This document shows positions 32,201-42,584 of a stretch of DNA of 64,000 nucleotides, in pieces. The position numbers and the translations under genes are program-made. The DNA lies in assembly GCA_033220425.1 (NCBI GenBank), contig CM065653.1, positions 1,612,001 through 1,676,000 of the forward strand, given 5' to 3'. The notes beneath the pieces were generated by a model, which was not told where the DNA came from, made no database searches, and saw nothing but the letters and a program-made list of their open reading frames with translations. How positions within the stretch are numbered: the stretch's first letter is position 1; the number at the start of each line of letters is the position of its first letter. Source of the DNA: Lepraria neglecta (taxonomy: Eukaryota; Ascomycota; Lecanoromycetes; Lecanorales; Stereocaulaceae).

Positions 32201-33907
32201 TCAAGTTAAATTGTAGCCTTCCTTGAAATAATAATCAAAGAACCTGTACCGACTTGCATACTTCCCTCTCCTAGCACTATCATATTCCGGTGCCATGACG
32301 CGTCGCTCAAGTACCTTTTCCCTCTCCGTACGCACGCTTCTCGCACCCTGAATGTACATCGGATGATCCAAATACACATAAATGTCCTTGAGCCCTTGCA
32401 ACTTCAATAAGGGCTCTACTATACGCTGATCGCGCTGCCACGCCATCTCATCCGTCTCCCTCCCTTCCTGCATACCCATATACTGGTTCTGGTTCTCACG
32501 CGAAAGCGACTCGTCGATTGTGACTCTCAATCGCGACAAAGTCGCATGCTGAGCCAGGATATCCATACCTTCTGCCCAATCACGCGTAGGCTGCGTATCA
32601 GGCTTGAGCCAGTCGTCAAGATCAGGTATTACGAACTGCAGCGATCGCAGATACGGTATCGCGTCTAGAGGTAGTTGTCGGACGAAGGGCGGACACTTCC
32701 ACACCTCACGCGGAGGATGCGTCTTGTCGCTGTAGGGCATCACGTAGAAGTGATTGGACGAGTAGAATGTCAGGGTCGCTAGACGACGGTATTCACGGTT
32801 CACGAGGAAGAACTCGGATGGGAAACGCCAGCACCAGCATTCCGAGTGAAGTGCCTCTTGTTCCGGCCGCGGCTTCGTTTCGGAACAGGGCTTGTGAATG
32901 CCGAAGCACAGCTCGCAGGGATTTGTAGCTCGCTGCCCGCGTTGGCAATGGGAGGTTATTATTTGGTTGGGAGTGCGGGAGCAGCAGATGAGGCCTCGTT
33001 CGGGGGCCCATTGGAGATCGTAAGGGGCGACGAGGTCGGTGTATTGGAGGATTTGCGCCTGAATTTCGTAGGGCAGGCGGGGGAGTAGGGGTGGTGATGA
33101 TGGGGAGCGAGATCGGCCAGTTAGGCGGCAAGCTGTGGTTTTTGCTAGGGAGCGAAGGGCGGGATTGGAGTTAGTGGAGAGGCGGATGGAGCATGCTAAG
33201 AGGATTGGGAGGTTGAGCATGGGTTGAGTAATTCTTTGCGCAGTCTCGAAATCTGCGACGTCGCAGACCAAGCATAGTCGTAAGCGAGAAGGCGTGATGA
33301 AACGAGCGATGTGTTCGCATAGATTGCTCCATTCGCGTATGATAGATTTGTCATGGCGAGACACGCAGCCCAGTAGCTTTGGCGTAGTATCTCTCATGCA
33401 TTCCACACACTTCTCACAATCATAAAAGCAGCCTTCGTAGCCCTTGTCTTGGCATGACGCCTTGCGTTCATTGAGCGAAATTGTTAGAGATGTTAACGAG
33501 CCAAGCGCTGTAGCACCGAGATTGAAGACCCCCATCAGACCGCCAGGGCTGATGCGCGAGATAACGAAGTGGTTGCGAGCATAAATAATGTTGCAGACGT
33601 CACGATATAGCGTACGACAGACGAGGAGGAGTGGTAGCAGCGGTGGGGATAGGCAAGACCAGTCGTTGTACCTTACGTGGCCCTCTTTGCATGGGTGGCA
33701 GCGGCAGACCCACGTCGGTCTCGGCTTATGTGAAGTATCTTCTTCGAGTTCTTTGACGTTGAGGTGGATGTGGCCATCTCTTACCAAATTGCGGTAAGAA
33801 TAAATGTGAAAGCGGATGTTAGGTGGAAGATTTGGAAGACCAGGTTTGGTCCGCCTACGACGTTGAGGAAGGTTGAGGTAGGAGTCAAGTCGACTTTGCT
33901 TGAGCAT
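32201..33907 (-). CDS. F-box-like protein with internal duplication, 568 residues
   Basis: A single-exon gene. Two F-box-like starts are seen, at residues 24-40 (LPNLPPNIRFHIYSY) and 275-292 (LPRLPYEIQAQILQYTDL). Each is followed by a Cys-rich stretch, then a segment of the form LLVCRTLYRDVCNIIYARNHFVI / FFLVNREYRRLATLTFYSSNHFYVM. A strand-rich region and a SRLRL / SRLRV segment end each half. The protein thus looks like two copies of one roughly 260-residue module in one chain. F-box modules usually recruit substrates to SCF ubiquitin ligases; binding to Skp1 is not shown here. Substrate unknown. Confidence 0.75.
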   Translation of the reverse strand: MLKQSRLDSYLNLPQRRRRTKPGLPNLPPNIRFHIYSYRNLVRDGHIHLNVKELEEDTSHKPRPTWVCRCHPCKEGHVRYNDWSCLSPPLLPLLLVCRTLYRDVCNIIYARNHFVISRISPGGLMGVFNLGATALGSLTSLTISLNERKASCQDKGYEGCFYDCEKCVECMRDTTPKLLGCVSRHDKSIIREWSNLCEHIARFITPSRLRLCLVCDVADFETAQRITQPMLNLPILLACSIRLSTNSNPALRSLAKTTACRLTGRSRSPSSPPLLPRLPYEIQAQILQYTDLVAPYDLQWAPERGLICCSRTPNQIITSHCQRGQRATNPCELCFGIHKPCSETKPRPEQEALHSECWCWRFPSEFFLVNREYRRLATLTFYSSNHFYVMPYSDKTHPPREVWKCPPFVRQLPLDAIPYLRSLQFVIPDLDDWLKPDTQPTRDWAEGMDILAQHATLSRLRVTIDESLSRENQNQYMGMQEGRETDEMAWQRDQRIVEPLLKLQGLKDIYVYLDHPMYIQGARSVRTEREKVLERRVMAPEYDSARRGKYASRYRFFDYYFKEGYNLT

Positions 33908-35587
33908 TGTGAATTTAGAGGATTATATCCCAGACAGAGGGTAGCCCGAATGATATTGTATCGTATCTTTGACAACGTGAGGCTGTGAGGAGGCAGGCGG
34001 AAGGAACCCTCGGATTCTCTATTCGTACTCTACCGCCAAATACTTGGCACCCCTCACCTATAGAACTAGCGCACCCTATAGAATAATTCAAAAGGCTATA
34101 ATTCTACCAATTCCTTAAGTATAACCCAAATCTTACTGAGAACTTCTGGTTTGCTGGACGCACGGATAGGGCTGAAATTAGTCTATCAGCGCCATTAGCA
34201 AAAAGCGCCCGCTAATAGGTCGATTTCAGCGCAATCAGCAAATAGCGCCCGCTGACAGGGCGATTTCAGCGCATTCAGCAACTCCGGTCAGCAAGTATTT
34301 AGTAAATGACGTGATTACTGACTAAGCAAAAGGTTGATTTTCTATGATCGTAAATTCTCGCGTGGGTGACACCCGTAGCTACCCCGGGGTACTTATGGTG
34401 TCGTAGTGTCGCAATCATTGCGCGCGGTCATATAACTTCGGGGGATAGCGTCGTTGCAGCATCTACCGGTCATCTTCGGTATTCAGTGACCATGTCCAAT
34501 GGACCAATTCTCTACTGGTCCATTTGGAAGTTTATATACCATAACCAGGAAGAAAGTCGCATGCCCTCAGGTACAATTTCGGTCATTTCAGGGTCCAGTG
34601 ACAGCAAGACAAGCTTTCTCCGGGAACTCCCGCCTCGTACCTTGCCGTTGCCAATCCCTAACCTCACTCCTTCCATAAACATCTGATCGATCTCGTGATC
34701 CATCTATCCATGCTGCTCGGTTGTTGGTTCTGATTGAAGAGAGATGAGAGAAGGTCAAAAACTCCTGATCATCGTGGGCATGCCCCTCTACGCATGGGGG
34801 AGCCTTCAAAAAATAGCCCACTATGGAGTTCCACTCCGTCTTTGATATCTTCTCGTCAACACCGAATGCCGTGAATACGTGCATATCATCGAGGTGTCAA
34901 GCAATTACAATGGTACTGATGAGAATCGCTTTCTGGCAGACCAGTCCAATGGGTGCGAAAACTTCTGGATTTGATGCAAAGCATGGCCCTCTTCAGTTCT
35001 GAGTATACCATGAGCCTACCTAGTCCTCACGAAAATCATGCCTCCTGTGAGCCATCCAGAAAACCCATATTGAGGTTTTTTGTCTCCCGTAAAGTAGATG
35101 GAGAAAAACGACAACGCTGTTGATCTGATATGAGCCTCGTAACGGTTTTGTGCTCGTATGCATGGCCCTCTTTGCCGAGGCCTTGTATCCAAAGATCTCT
35201 TTGAAGCTACAATGGCGTTAGGGTCATTAGGGGCGCTTTTCAATTAAAGTCTTCACCATGAGCGTGGCTGGTTTTTACTAGTCTCTCCAGAAGGCCATTT
35301 CCCACGTGATAATTTGGCAGCGACGACGAATACATCAACACCTCTCACCTCATGTTACAAATACATTATTCTTCATACCACCAGCACCATCGCACTTGCA
35401 GTCTATTGAAGCAGCCTCGTCCTATTGTACTTCTTCGCTCCTTGGTAGTGACTCTCCATTCTATTTCCTAAGACAGTCGCTCACTTGTCGCTCGCTGACA
35501 CGCTCAAACCCTCTGAACCGGGCACTCAGAAACCCAGCTTCAACTACAGCGATACCCAACAGCCCCACGAAACGCAGTGGAACAGCA
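33908..35587. other. gene-poor stretch with a small tandem repeat
   Basis: About 1.7 kb. Holds the 40-base tandem repeat at 34187-34282 (separate entry). Apart from that, only short frames without recognisable domains. Confidence 0.45.
34187..34282. repeat. 40-base tandem repeat, about 2.4 copies
   Basis: Units start at 34187, 34227 and 34267 (the last is partial), each beginning CAGCGC and the full ones ending GATTT. Units 1 and 2 differ at several sites, so the array is not recent. Unit 2 holds CGCCC...GGGCG, a short inverted repeat able to form a hairpin. Confidence 0.75.
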
Positions 35588-37700
35588 TGAATGCAGTTCC
35601 TCTGGTAGGTCATCGGAATGACCCAGGCTTGGTAAAGTGTGTCGCCAATCTCTCTTAAGTGCGAGCTACGATCAATTCTACAGCTTTCTGACAGTTGTCA
35701 GCGCGAGTTCGGGCGCCGCTCTCGACAGCCAGTGTATGGTACCTGGGAAGACATACGTCGGCATCCTTCCAGGACACAGTAAACCAGCATTCATACGGAA
35801 GAGACGGGCGGATGCTGGAAAGCCGCCCTGGCTTCTCACCCAGATTTTCGGCTCGGCTCGAAGCGCATGCTCGGTCATCGACCCAAGCAGATTCACCACG
35901 TTCACCCGTAGGCATAAGGATCGATACTACTATGACTATGCTACAGACACATATCGACCCTTGGATTTCTCTCCGCTGCCTAGTGTCCGGCAAACATGTG
36001 CCTCCTGTGGCCGATTCAGATCAGCAAACTGGAAAGCTCGCCACCCATTGGTTGCTGGAGTCTCGTCTAGTTCAAGCATCTGTAGAAGATGCCGTGGAAA
36101 GTATACCTCTAGCGAGGAGTCGGTACCAAAGCATCGCAGCAGGAGGCGTCACCACCATCACTCGCATCATCACTCGCCCCATCATTCTCACCGTTACAGA
36201 GACACGACAGAAGACAGCTACACTAGCAGAGAACATATGAGACCGGCTCGAAAGTACAAGTCTTGCAGCTGTGACTACGTAAAACCCAGCACCACCAGGT
36301 CGCGCTCTAGGGAGGGTGTACGAATTGTAATCGCAAATCAGTCTGGGGATCGGGTCAGTTCCGATCGCGTGATTCCCAGGAGGGAACTAACCGCCTCTTC
36401 TTCCACGGATGGCGTTCGATTAATTCGCCGCACAGAGGTCATCGATGCTCCTCGGCACTTACGCTGTCGCTCCAGATTGAGGAGCAGCGGTGTGTCATAC
36501 ATTGAAGACGGCGCACGGTACATCGAAGACTTGACGCGGCCACGATGTCATTCTAGACCTAGAGGATTGAGCCGCACCTACGTGGATGACCTCGATGCGC
36601 CCCGACGCCGGTCCAGGCTCAGAAGCTCTAGTCGTGTTACATTCGTCGATGAAATAGGTGATCTCGTTGTCGTGACCAGACCACGCAGGCGTCTAAGCCG
36701 CCTGCGGGCAATGGTGTTTGACGGAGCTGCAGATTCAGAGACGTCAGAAGACGAGGTCCGAAGCCGTACGCGATCCTATGGTCGTGGATCTCAAAAAGCA
36801 TTAGAGGATCAAGGCGGCGCTGAACTTATCGAAGAGGTCATCATACCACGAGCATACTCTTCTGCACAGAAAGACAAAGGGCCTAGCAGTGGTGCCGAAC
36901 TTATTGCAGAGACTATCATACCGCATTCTCGCGCACCATCTCGCTCCGTGACTGCCGAAGTCAACAATCCTTTCACAAAATGGCAAGAGGAGCTCTTGAC
37001 AGCAGACACTCCAAACTGGGACGATTCATATCACAACCCCACCGTCGAGACAGTTCTGACAGATTACGACTCCGACTACAACGTCACACCACGTCCAGTA
37101 TCTCCTTCTGTTCGAAGATCAGTCGCATTCGATGATGACCGAAGATCAACGAGTCACCGCCGGTCCTACAGTGGAACTACGAATATAGATTCGCACAGAA
37201 GGCCGCTCACGCTCTCACTCAAATCCGGGAAATCGCGCCAAGATCAAGATTTCGAGGAGCCTGGAACATCACGGCGCGACAGACGTCGCAGATTCCGTGA
37301 CACAAACATTGCTTCCGACTCAGAGGACGAAGCTTCTCCTCAACGCAGCCCGCGATACCACCGCACTCCGTCGGCCCCATCGCCATTGCAGAGTCCAGAC
37401 GTCCTTGCTGACACGTTCGAGTCGATACACATTACACCTCGAGGAGGACCATCAGGCTACAAATACGCCCGCGATCGACCTACACAGCGCGCATATCGTA
37501 GCGAGGGCAGCCCTTCGAGATTCGAAAGCATGTTCTGTCGCCCGGATCTCTACGAAGATGCGGAAACGGCATCTGACAGCTATGTTTTTGGGGCGGCGGA
37601 TGAGGAGGAGTATGAGCCGCCGATTGGCTATGATGCAGGATGGGAGCCATGGATGGAGTACGATACGCAGGCGGCGCGTGATTATGATTGGATGACCTGA
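35588..37700 (+). CDS. basic, disordered protein with a CxxC...CxxC motif
   Basis: The reading frame is open to 37700 and codes for a Ser/Arg/His-rich protein. Best landmarks are RYYYDYATDTYRP and a C-A-S-C-G-R-F-R-S ... C-R-R-C-R motif (about 35995-36100), probably a zinc site. His-rich and Arg-Ser-rich stretches follow. The end is acidic (PWMEYDTQAARDYDWMT). The start is unresolved. The long frame has no ATG before about 35733, while an ATG at 35588 can reach the conserved part through introns at about 35606-35680 and 35784-35905; I favour this spliced start. Function unknown; the composition recalls nuclear or RNA-associated proteins, which is only a guess. Confidence 0.65.
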
Positions 37701-38166
37701 ACACTGGAAGAACATGGAGGGAAAATAGCAACGTGTTTGGAAGAGACCATTACGAGTTTAGCAGCCTTACGAATTTCCGACCACAACCTTTTTGTGTGTG
37801 TTGGACCTTGCTGGCAAGTGTATAACGGACTACGATAATTGGTGGAACAATGGTCCAACAATGCTGGAGGATTGTCATTTCTTGTGTGTTGTGATGGAGC
37901 CTTGCTAGCCAAGTGTTCCAAACAACCGCGGCCAGGTGTATTCTTGACAGGGAGGAGTGTTGTGGCTTCATTCTTGTCAGAGCAGAACCATCCATTGAAG
38001 GACTTCAGAGCAAGTATTGCTATGCGACTATGTCTTATCTTAAAGCTATGTGCTACCTTATCCCTCTTATGCATGCAAATCCACCTTCAAGCCTTCTCCC
38101 CTATGGTGACGCTGAATGAGTTTTTCAATGAAAGAGCTAAGAAGTTGACTGTCCAGTCCAGTCAAT
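37701..38166. other. intergenic between convergent genes
   Basis: Holds the 3' regions of both neighbours. Two loosely similar GTGTGTTG...CCTTGCT...CAAGTGT segments (about 37790 and 37880) may be an old local duplication. Confidence 0.4.
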
Positions 38167-41100
38167 CTACCACCCGCCTCCTCCTCCACCGGCGTCATTG
38201 TCCCATGAATTGTCGCCGCCGGCATTAGCGTTGTTGTAGTTGTTGCTCCAGTCGTTGCCGCCATTGCCACTCCAGTCGTTGTCATCTTTTTTCTCTTCTG
38301 TGCTGTTGTTGGTATTGTTGTTCCAGTCATTGGCTCCATTGGTGGTATCACCGTTACCGTTGCTGTTCCAATTACCATTGTTGTTGCCATTAGCATTGCA
38401 CTTGCCCTTGCCCTTCCCTTTCCCTTTGCCTTTCCCTTTGCCTTTTCCATTGCCTTTGATGCTTCCTTTACCGTTGCTTTTGCTACTAGACTCGCCGTTG
38501 CCATTACCATCATCATCCCCCAACGTACCTTCCCCATCATCCTTGTTCTCAGCCCACTCTCTAACCCCATTTCCACCATCACCATTCTCATCAGTATTCT
38601 CCAACCATCCACTAACCTTCTCCCCCTCTTCTTCCTCCTCAGCACTCGTCTCCAACTTCTTCAACCGCTCATCCAACGCCTCCGCATCCGGCCCCTCCAG
38701 CACACCATGCGGATTACTCTTGAACGTAGCCCTATCGCTCTCCTCAACCTCCTCCCCCAATTTCTTCTTCACCTTCATGAATGCCTCGATGATTTCGTGC
38801 TTGGAGAGGGAGGCTAAGCGGTGTTTCTCATTAACCTCAGGCTCAATAATAGTAGTCCCAGTAAGGCATTCCACGATCTCCTTATCACGATAATGGAACC
38901 TGAACACAGCATACGGTTTCTCGAACGTATCCATGTAACGCGGTACGCCACGCTTATGCCTGTACGTTGATGAGCGCCCCGGACGTACTTGGTGCGACAT
39001 GCTTGTTCGTCGGGCGACTGATGCGGGGACGCTGTAGACGGGTTCGGAGAGGATGGATTGGATGATTTCGTTGGCTGCGTCGGCTACTTCTGAAATTTTT
39101 TGGTCGGTGGGCGAGGCGTGTTTCCAGGTTGACCAGTAGGGTTGCGGCTTTGGGGCTGCTGTTGAGATGGAGAGGATGGGTGTGGGGAATGGATCTTTGG
39201 GGGTTGGGGCTTTGGTGTTTGGTGGTGTTTTGGCTTTTGGTAATTTTGACTTTGACTTTGGTGAAGGGAGAGGAGGACTGCATGCGCCTGGGATGGATGG
39301 TTGCTTGGGGGAATTCTTGAGGATGGATCTTGGGGTGCCAGGTTTAGGCGATGTAGCTTTCTTTGGTTCAGCTTTAGTTGATGTAGCTTTCTCTGGCTCG
39401 TCTTTTCCCCAGTCCCCGAAGTTGAAGGCTTTTTGCTTCCCCTTCTTTGAAGCTTTGGATTTCGTGGAGCCAGCCGTTGAACCATTGGCTTTGGAGTTCA
39501 TGTCTGCCACTGCTTTCTTAGCAGTTGGATGGGTGGGATTGCTCCTTGGATTGTTCTTGGCTAGCTTGAGAGTCGCGGGATCTTTTGCACCTACAGTGAC
39601 CTTAGGCTCGTCCTTCTTGTCGGCGTCCCAGCTATTGTTGCCTTGGCCGTTGTCTTTGCCCCAGCCACCGGTTTCGGGCTTGTTGTCGCCGCTGCTGTTG
39701 TCCCATCCATTGGCCTGCTCAGTATCATTGTTGTCATTATTCCCCCAACCATCGTCGTTGTTTTGAGCATCATCTTTTGGTGCGTTCCAGTCGGTATCGT
39801 TAGCGTTGTTGTTCCAATCGTCACCATTATCCTGATTGTCATCATTTCCGGTATTGTTCCAGTTGTCGTTGCCCCAGCTGTCATTACCGCTGTTCTTATT
39901 GTCATCGTTTCCGGTATTGCCACAATCGTTATTGCTATTGGCTTGATCATTTTTATCTCCCCAGCAACTGTCATCTTGATCCCAGGCTCCCGGCATCTGT
40001 TTGTTTTTCTTCTTATCCTTCTTCTTCTTGACATCAGGATCCTGTTCGGGGTCATAAGCCGGCAGATCCGTTGTCCAAGGATCGTTCGCTGGAGGTGACT
40101 TCTTCCCATTTCTCTTTGAGTTCTCCCTTTCTCTCGCTTCTTCAGCCTGCCAATCCCTCGGTGGCGGTGGCCCATTGTTGATGTTGATGATAACACTGGG
40201 TGTTGCTGCACCATGGTTGCTGCTCACGCTATAACTCCCAGGACCGCCACCTCTAATCTTCATGGTAGGCGAGCTTCGGTGATGATTGATAGGGCTGCGA
40301 GGTTTTCGAGACTGGCCTCGATCAGAGCCATCTCGAGGAGGACTTGTCTCCCAGTCTTGGCTGAAGTTCGCTCGCGAGTCACTACGATCTAATTGGCCTT
40401 TGCGTTTGACTATGGTTTTGCTCGAATTGGCGGATGTGCTAGACGGATGCCATCTGCCTGTGTTTGTGCTTGTCATCTCGACTCTGCCTTTCTGTGGCTC
40501 GCCCGTGGGTGTGGTTGGATTGTCCCAGGATCCCCAGGCTTTGGTCTTAGTGATCCCTTCCTTTGGTGAGTGTGGGTGGTCCCAAGCGAAGAAGGGGTCA
40601 GTCTTGGTTTCGCCTTTGGGGGGAGCGGAATTGTCTGAAGTATCCAATGCATAATCCTTTTTCTTATTCTTTGACGCGGTAGATTTGTCCGAAGCAGGGG
40701 CATCCCAAGACCTGTTATTCACTTCTTCATCCCAATCCCAAGCGCCGTCGAGACCGAACATTTGTCTCTTGAGTTTTGCCTTAGATGGGCGCGCATCCTT
40801 ATGCGTACATTTGGCCTTGCTTTTCGGCGCAGGTTTTATATTGCCCCCACCGTCGAAAATGCCTCCCCGGAGCTGGACATTAGCTCCTGACTTATCAGCC
40901 TTGGGCTTAGATTTGTAAATGCCCTTCGGCGGTGGCAGCGGGGAGGGTTTGCGCTTCGTCGAGGGTTTGGTGTCAGCCACGCTATCGAAGATGTCTTGTA
41001 GGAACAGGCCATCAGTCTCCGACTCCTCATCCGATTCAGAGGATGACGATTCTTTCTTAAAAGGCTTCGCATCCTTGCTTGATGGAGGGGTAGCAGGCGA

Positions 41101-41755
41101 CGTGGGGTTCTCATATGGGAAGCACCTCAACACAACGACTTCAATAGTGCCGATGAATTCTCCATCGTGTGGAGCGCGTTGATCAGCATCGACGGTAGAA
41201 TCCTCCACTGTAGGACAAGCGTTAGTGACATCACAGCATCAGCCACTGCATGACTAACCAACATTCACTTTCTCAAACCTCCAGTCCTTCCCTTGGAAAC
41301 TTCCATCCTGAAGCTGCTTCTCTTTCTGTTTTACGCGGAAGTCTATTTCTGTAAGGTTCGTTGGTATATTTTCGCCTGGTATTTGCAAGTTTTGCCGGTT
41401 GCGATTGCATTGGTAGACACCATCTATCTGAAAGTCTTCCGTGTCAGCGCGTCTTCCAAGAAATCGAAATCCGTGTAACCACTCGTATCGAGGGGCGTAT
41501 GCCCAAGAATATGCTATGCGACATGATGCAATTGAATTGATGCGATGACAAGGATCTACTTACGTAGACGAACATGGCCAAGCCAGGCGCAACGTAGCCA
41601 TTGGATGTGAGGTGGACTTCGAAGGGCGTTGGTGTCGAGGGGACGGCGATGTAAGTTTCGACATAGCCATCTGCGTAGGTGGTTTGATATTCGCTGAGGG
41701 CAATGTTGGAGGAGGACCATTCGACCTGGCAGGTAAGATGCTTGAGGGTCGGCAT
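38167..41755 (-). CDS. DUF7918-like protein with very long low-complexity tail, 1,133 residues
   Basis: Exons 41564-41755, 41259-41427 and 38167-41207. The N-terminal 170 residues form the only folded-looking part (EVWSS..EYQTTYADGYVETYIAVPSTPTPFEVHL, then GVYQCNRNR and GKDWRFEKV) and resemble the fungal DUF7918 family. Next come Ser/Lys-rich linkers and an Asn/Asp/Trp-rich region (repeats of the form W-G-N-D-N-W-N-N). A short second conserved block (PRYMDTFEKPYAVFRFHYRDKEIVECL and KHEIIEAFMKVKKKLGEE) follows. The tail has a G-K run (about 38401-38455) and G-N-G-N repeats, and ends in Gly-Trp. The third exon alone is 1,013 codons without a stop. Function unknown. Confidence 0.72.
38401..38455 (-). 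repeat. hexanucleotide microsatellite coding for Gly-Lys repeats
   Basis: Read on the minus strand, the unit is GGNAAR repeated about nine times, giving (Gly-Lys)n in the tail of the large low-complexity protein. Imperfect units fit ordinary slippage inside coding DNA. Confidence 0.8.
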
Positions 41756-42584
41756 GGTGAATGGATGAGCCGACCGGAGCTTGTGGTACGTTGGAATTGC
41801 TTGTGCCCGGTTGGCGTTTCAGAGCAGAATGTGTCCCTGGGTCTTGGAGACCTAGGGACTGCTTATCACGCCGGTGAAACTATTGAGGAGCAATGGCGAT
41901 GACTTGTACTGTGAGTCGAATTTGAATAGATTACCTGCCGGGTGTGAAAGGTTGGGGGTTTGGATCCGGTGTTTATTTGAGTCACCACCATCGCGTCGTC
42001 ACCCCTATTTCCCTGCGAGAATCGCCACCGTCGGTCTCCAATTCAACACTATCAGAAAAGCCCGAAGATAAGCCATGACCACGTGGCTATCAATAGCATA
42101 TCGAGCAAAAAGTCACAGTCATAGCAATAATGTCATTGGAGAAGTCCAAATTTGGAGATTCTCAACACTTCAGTCGGTACGTACAACTGTCAGCTATGTT
42201 TCGATGTGTCAGGTAGGAAGGGGTTAGCTTTTAATTTCCGTGTGTTTATATTGGGGACATATATAGGTAGATTACCTTCACTTTCATAGTATCTTTAACA
42301 GTCTTATAGGTTGTGTTCATTATCATTGGGAAAGCGGAAAGGAAAATATTTCTTCCCTGTCGTCCATTGGGACGAACCACCACCAATAATCGATCAAACG
42401 AATGGGTATCGGGCTGAACCTTACAGTACATTTCGAGTGAAAGACAAGCAGTTCTAATTCCGGCAGAGCGATGCATAATATTGTCTTGGTAATTCAAACC
42501 ATCTCGATCCAAACGTGTATAATTCGTCATCCCCATTAAGCCATCCCAACCGTCAATCATTATCATTGTCAATACTCCGTACAC
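41756..42584. other. intergenic, no gene seen
   Basis: About 830 bases between two minus-strand genes; it holds the promoter of the DUF7918-like gene and the 3' end of the Gln-rich gene. Confidence 0.45.

Noticed and set aside
34187-34282. Repeats considered as a CRISPR array
   Set aside because: Units are directly adjacent without spacers, and the genome is eukaryotic.
38240-38893. Leu/Pro/Ser-rich plus-strand frame of 217 codons
   Set aside because: Antisense shadow of the low-complexity tail (Gly-Lys and Asn repeats) of the DUF7918-like gene.
39643-40098. Open frame on the plus strand coding for a very hydrophobic protein
   Set aside because: Exactly antisense to the Asn/Asp-rich repeats of the minus-strand gene; GTT/ATT codons are the complements of AAC/AAT, so the hydrophobic run is a composition artefact.
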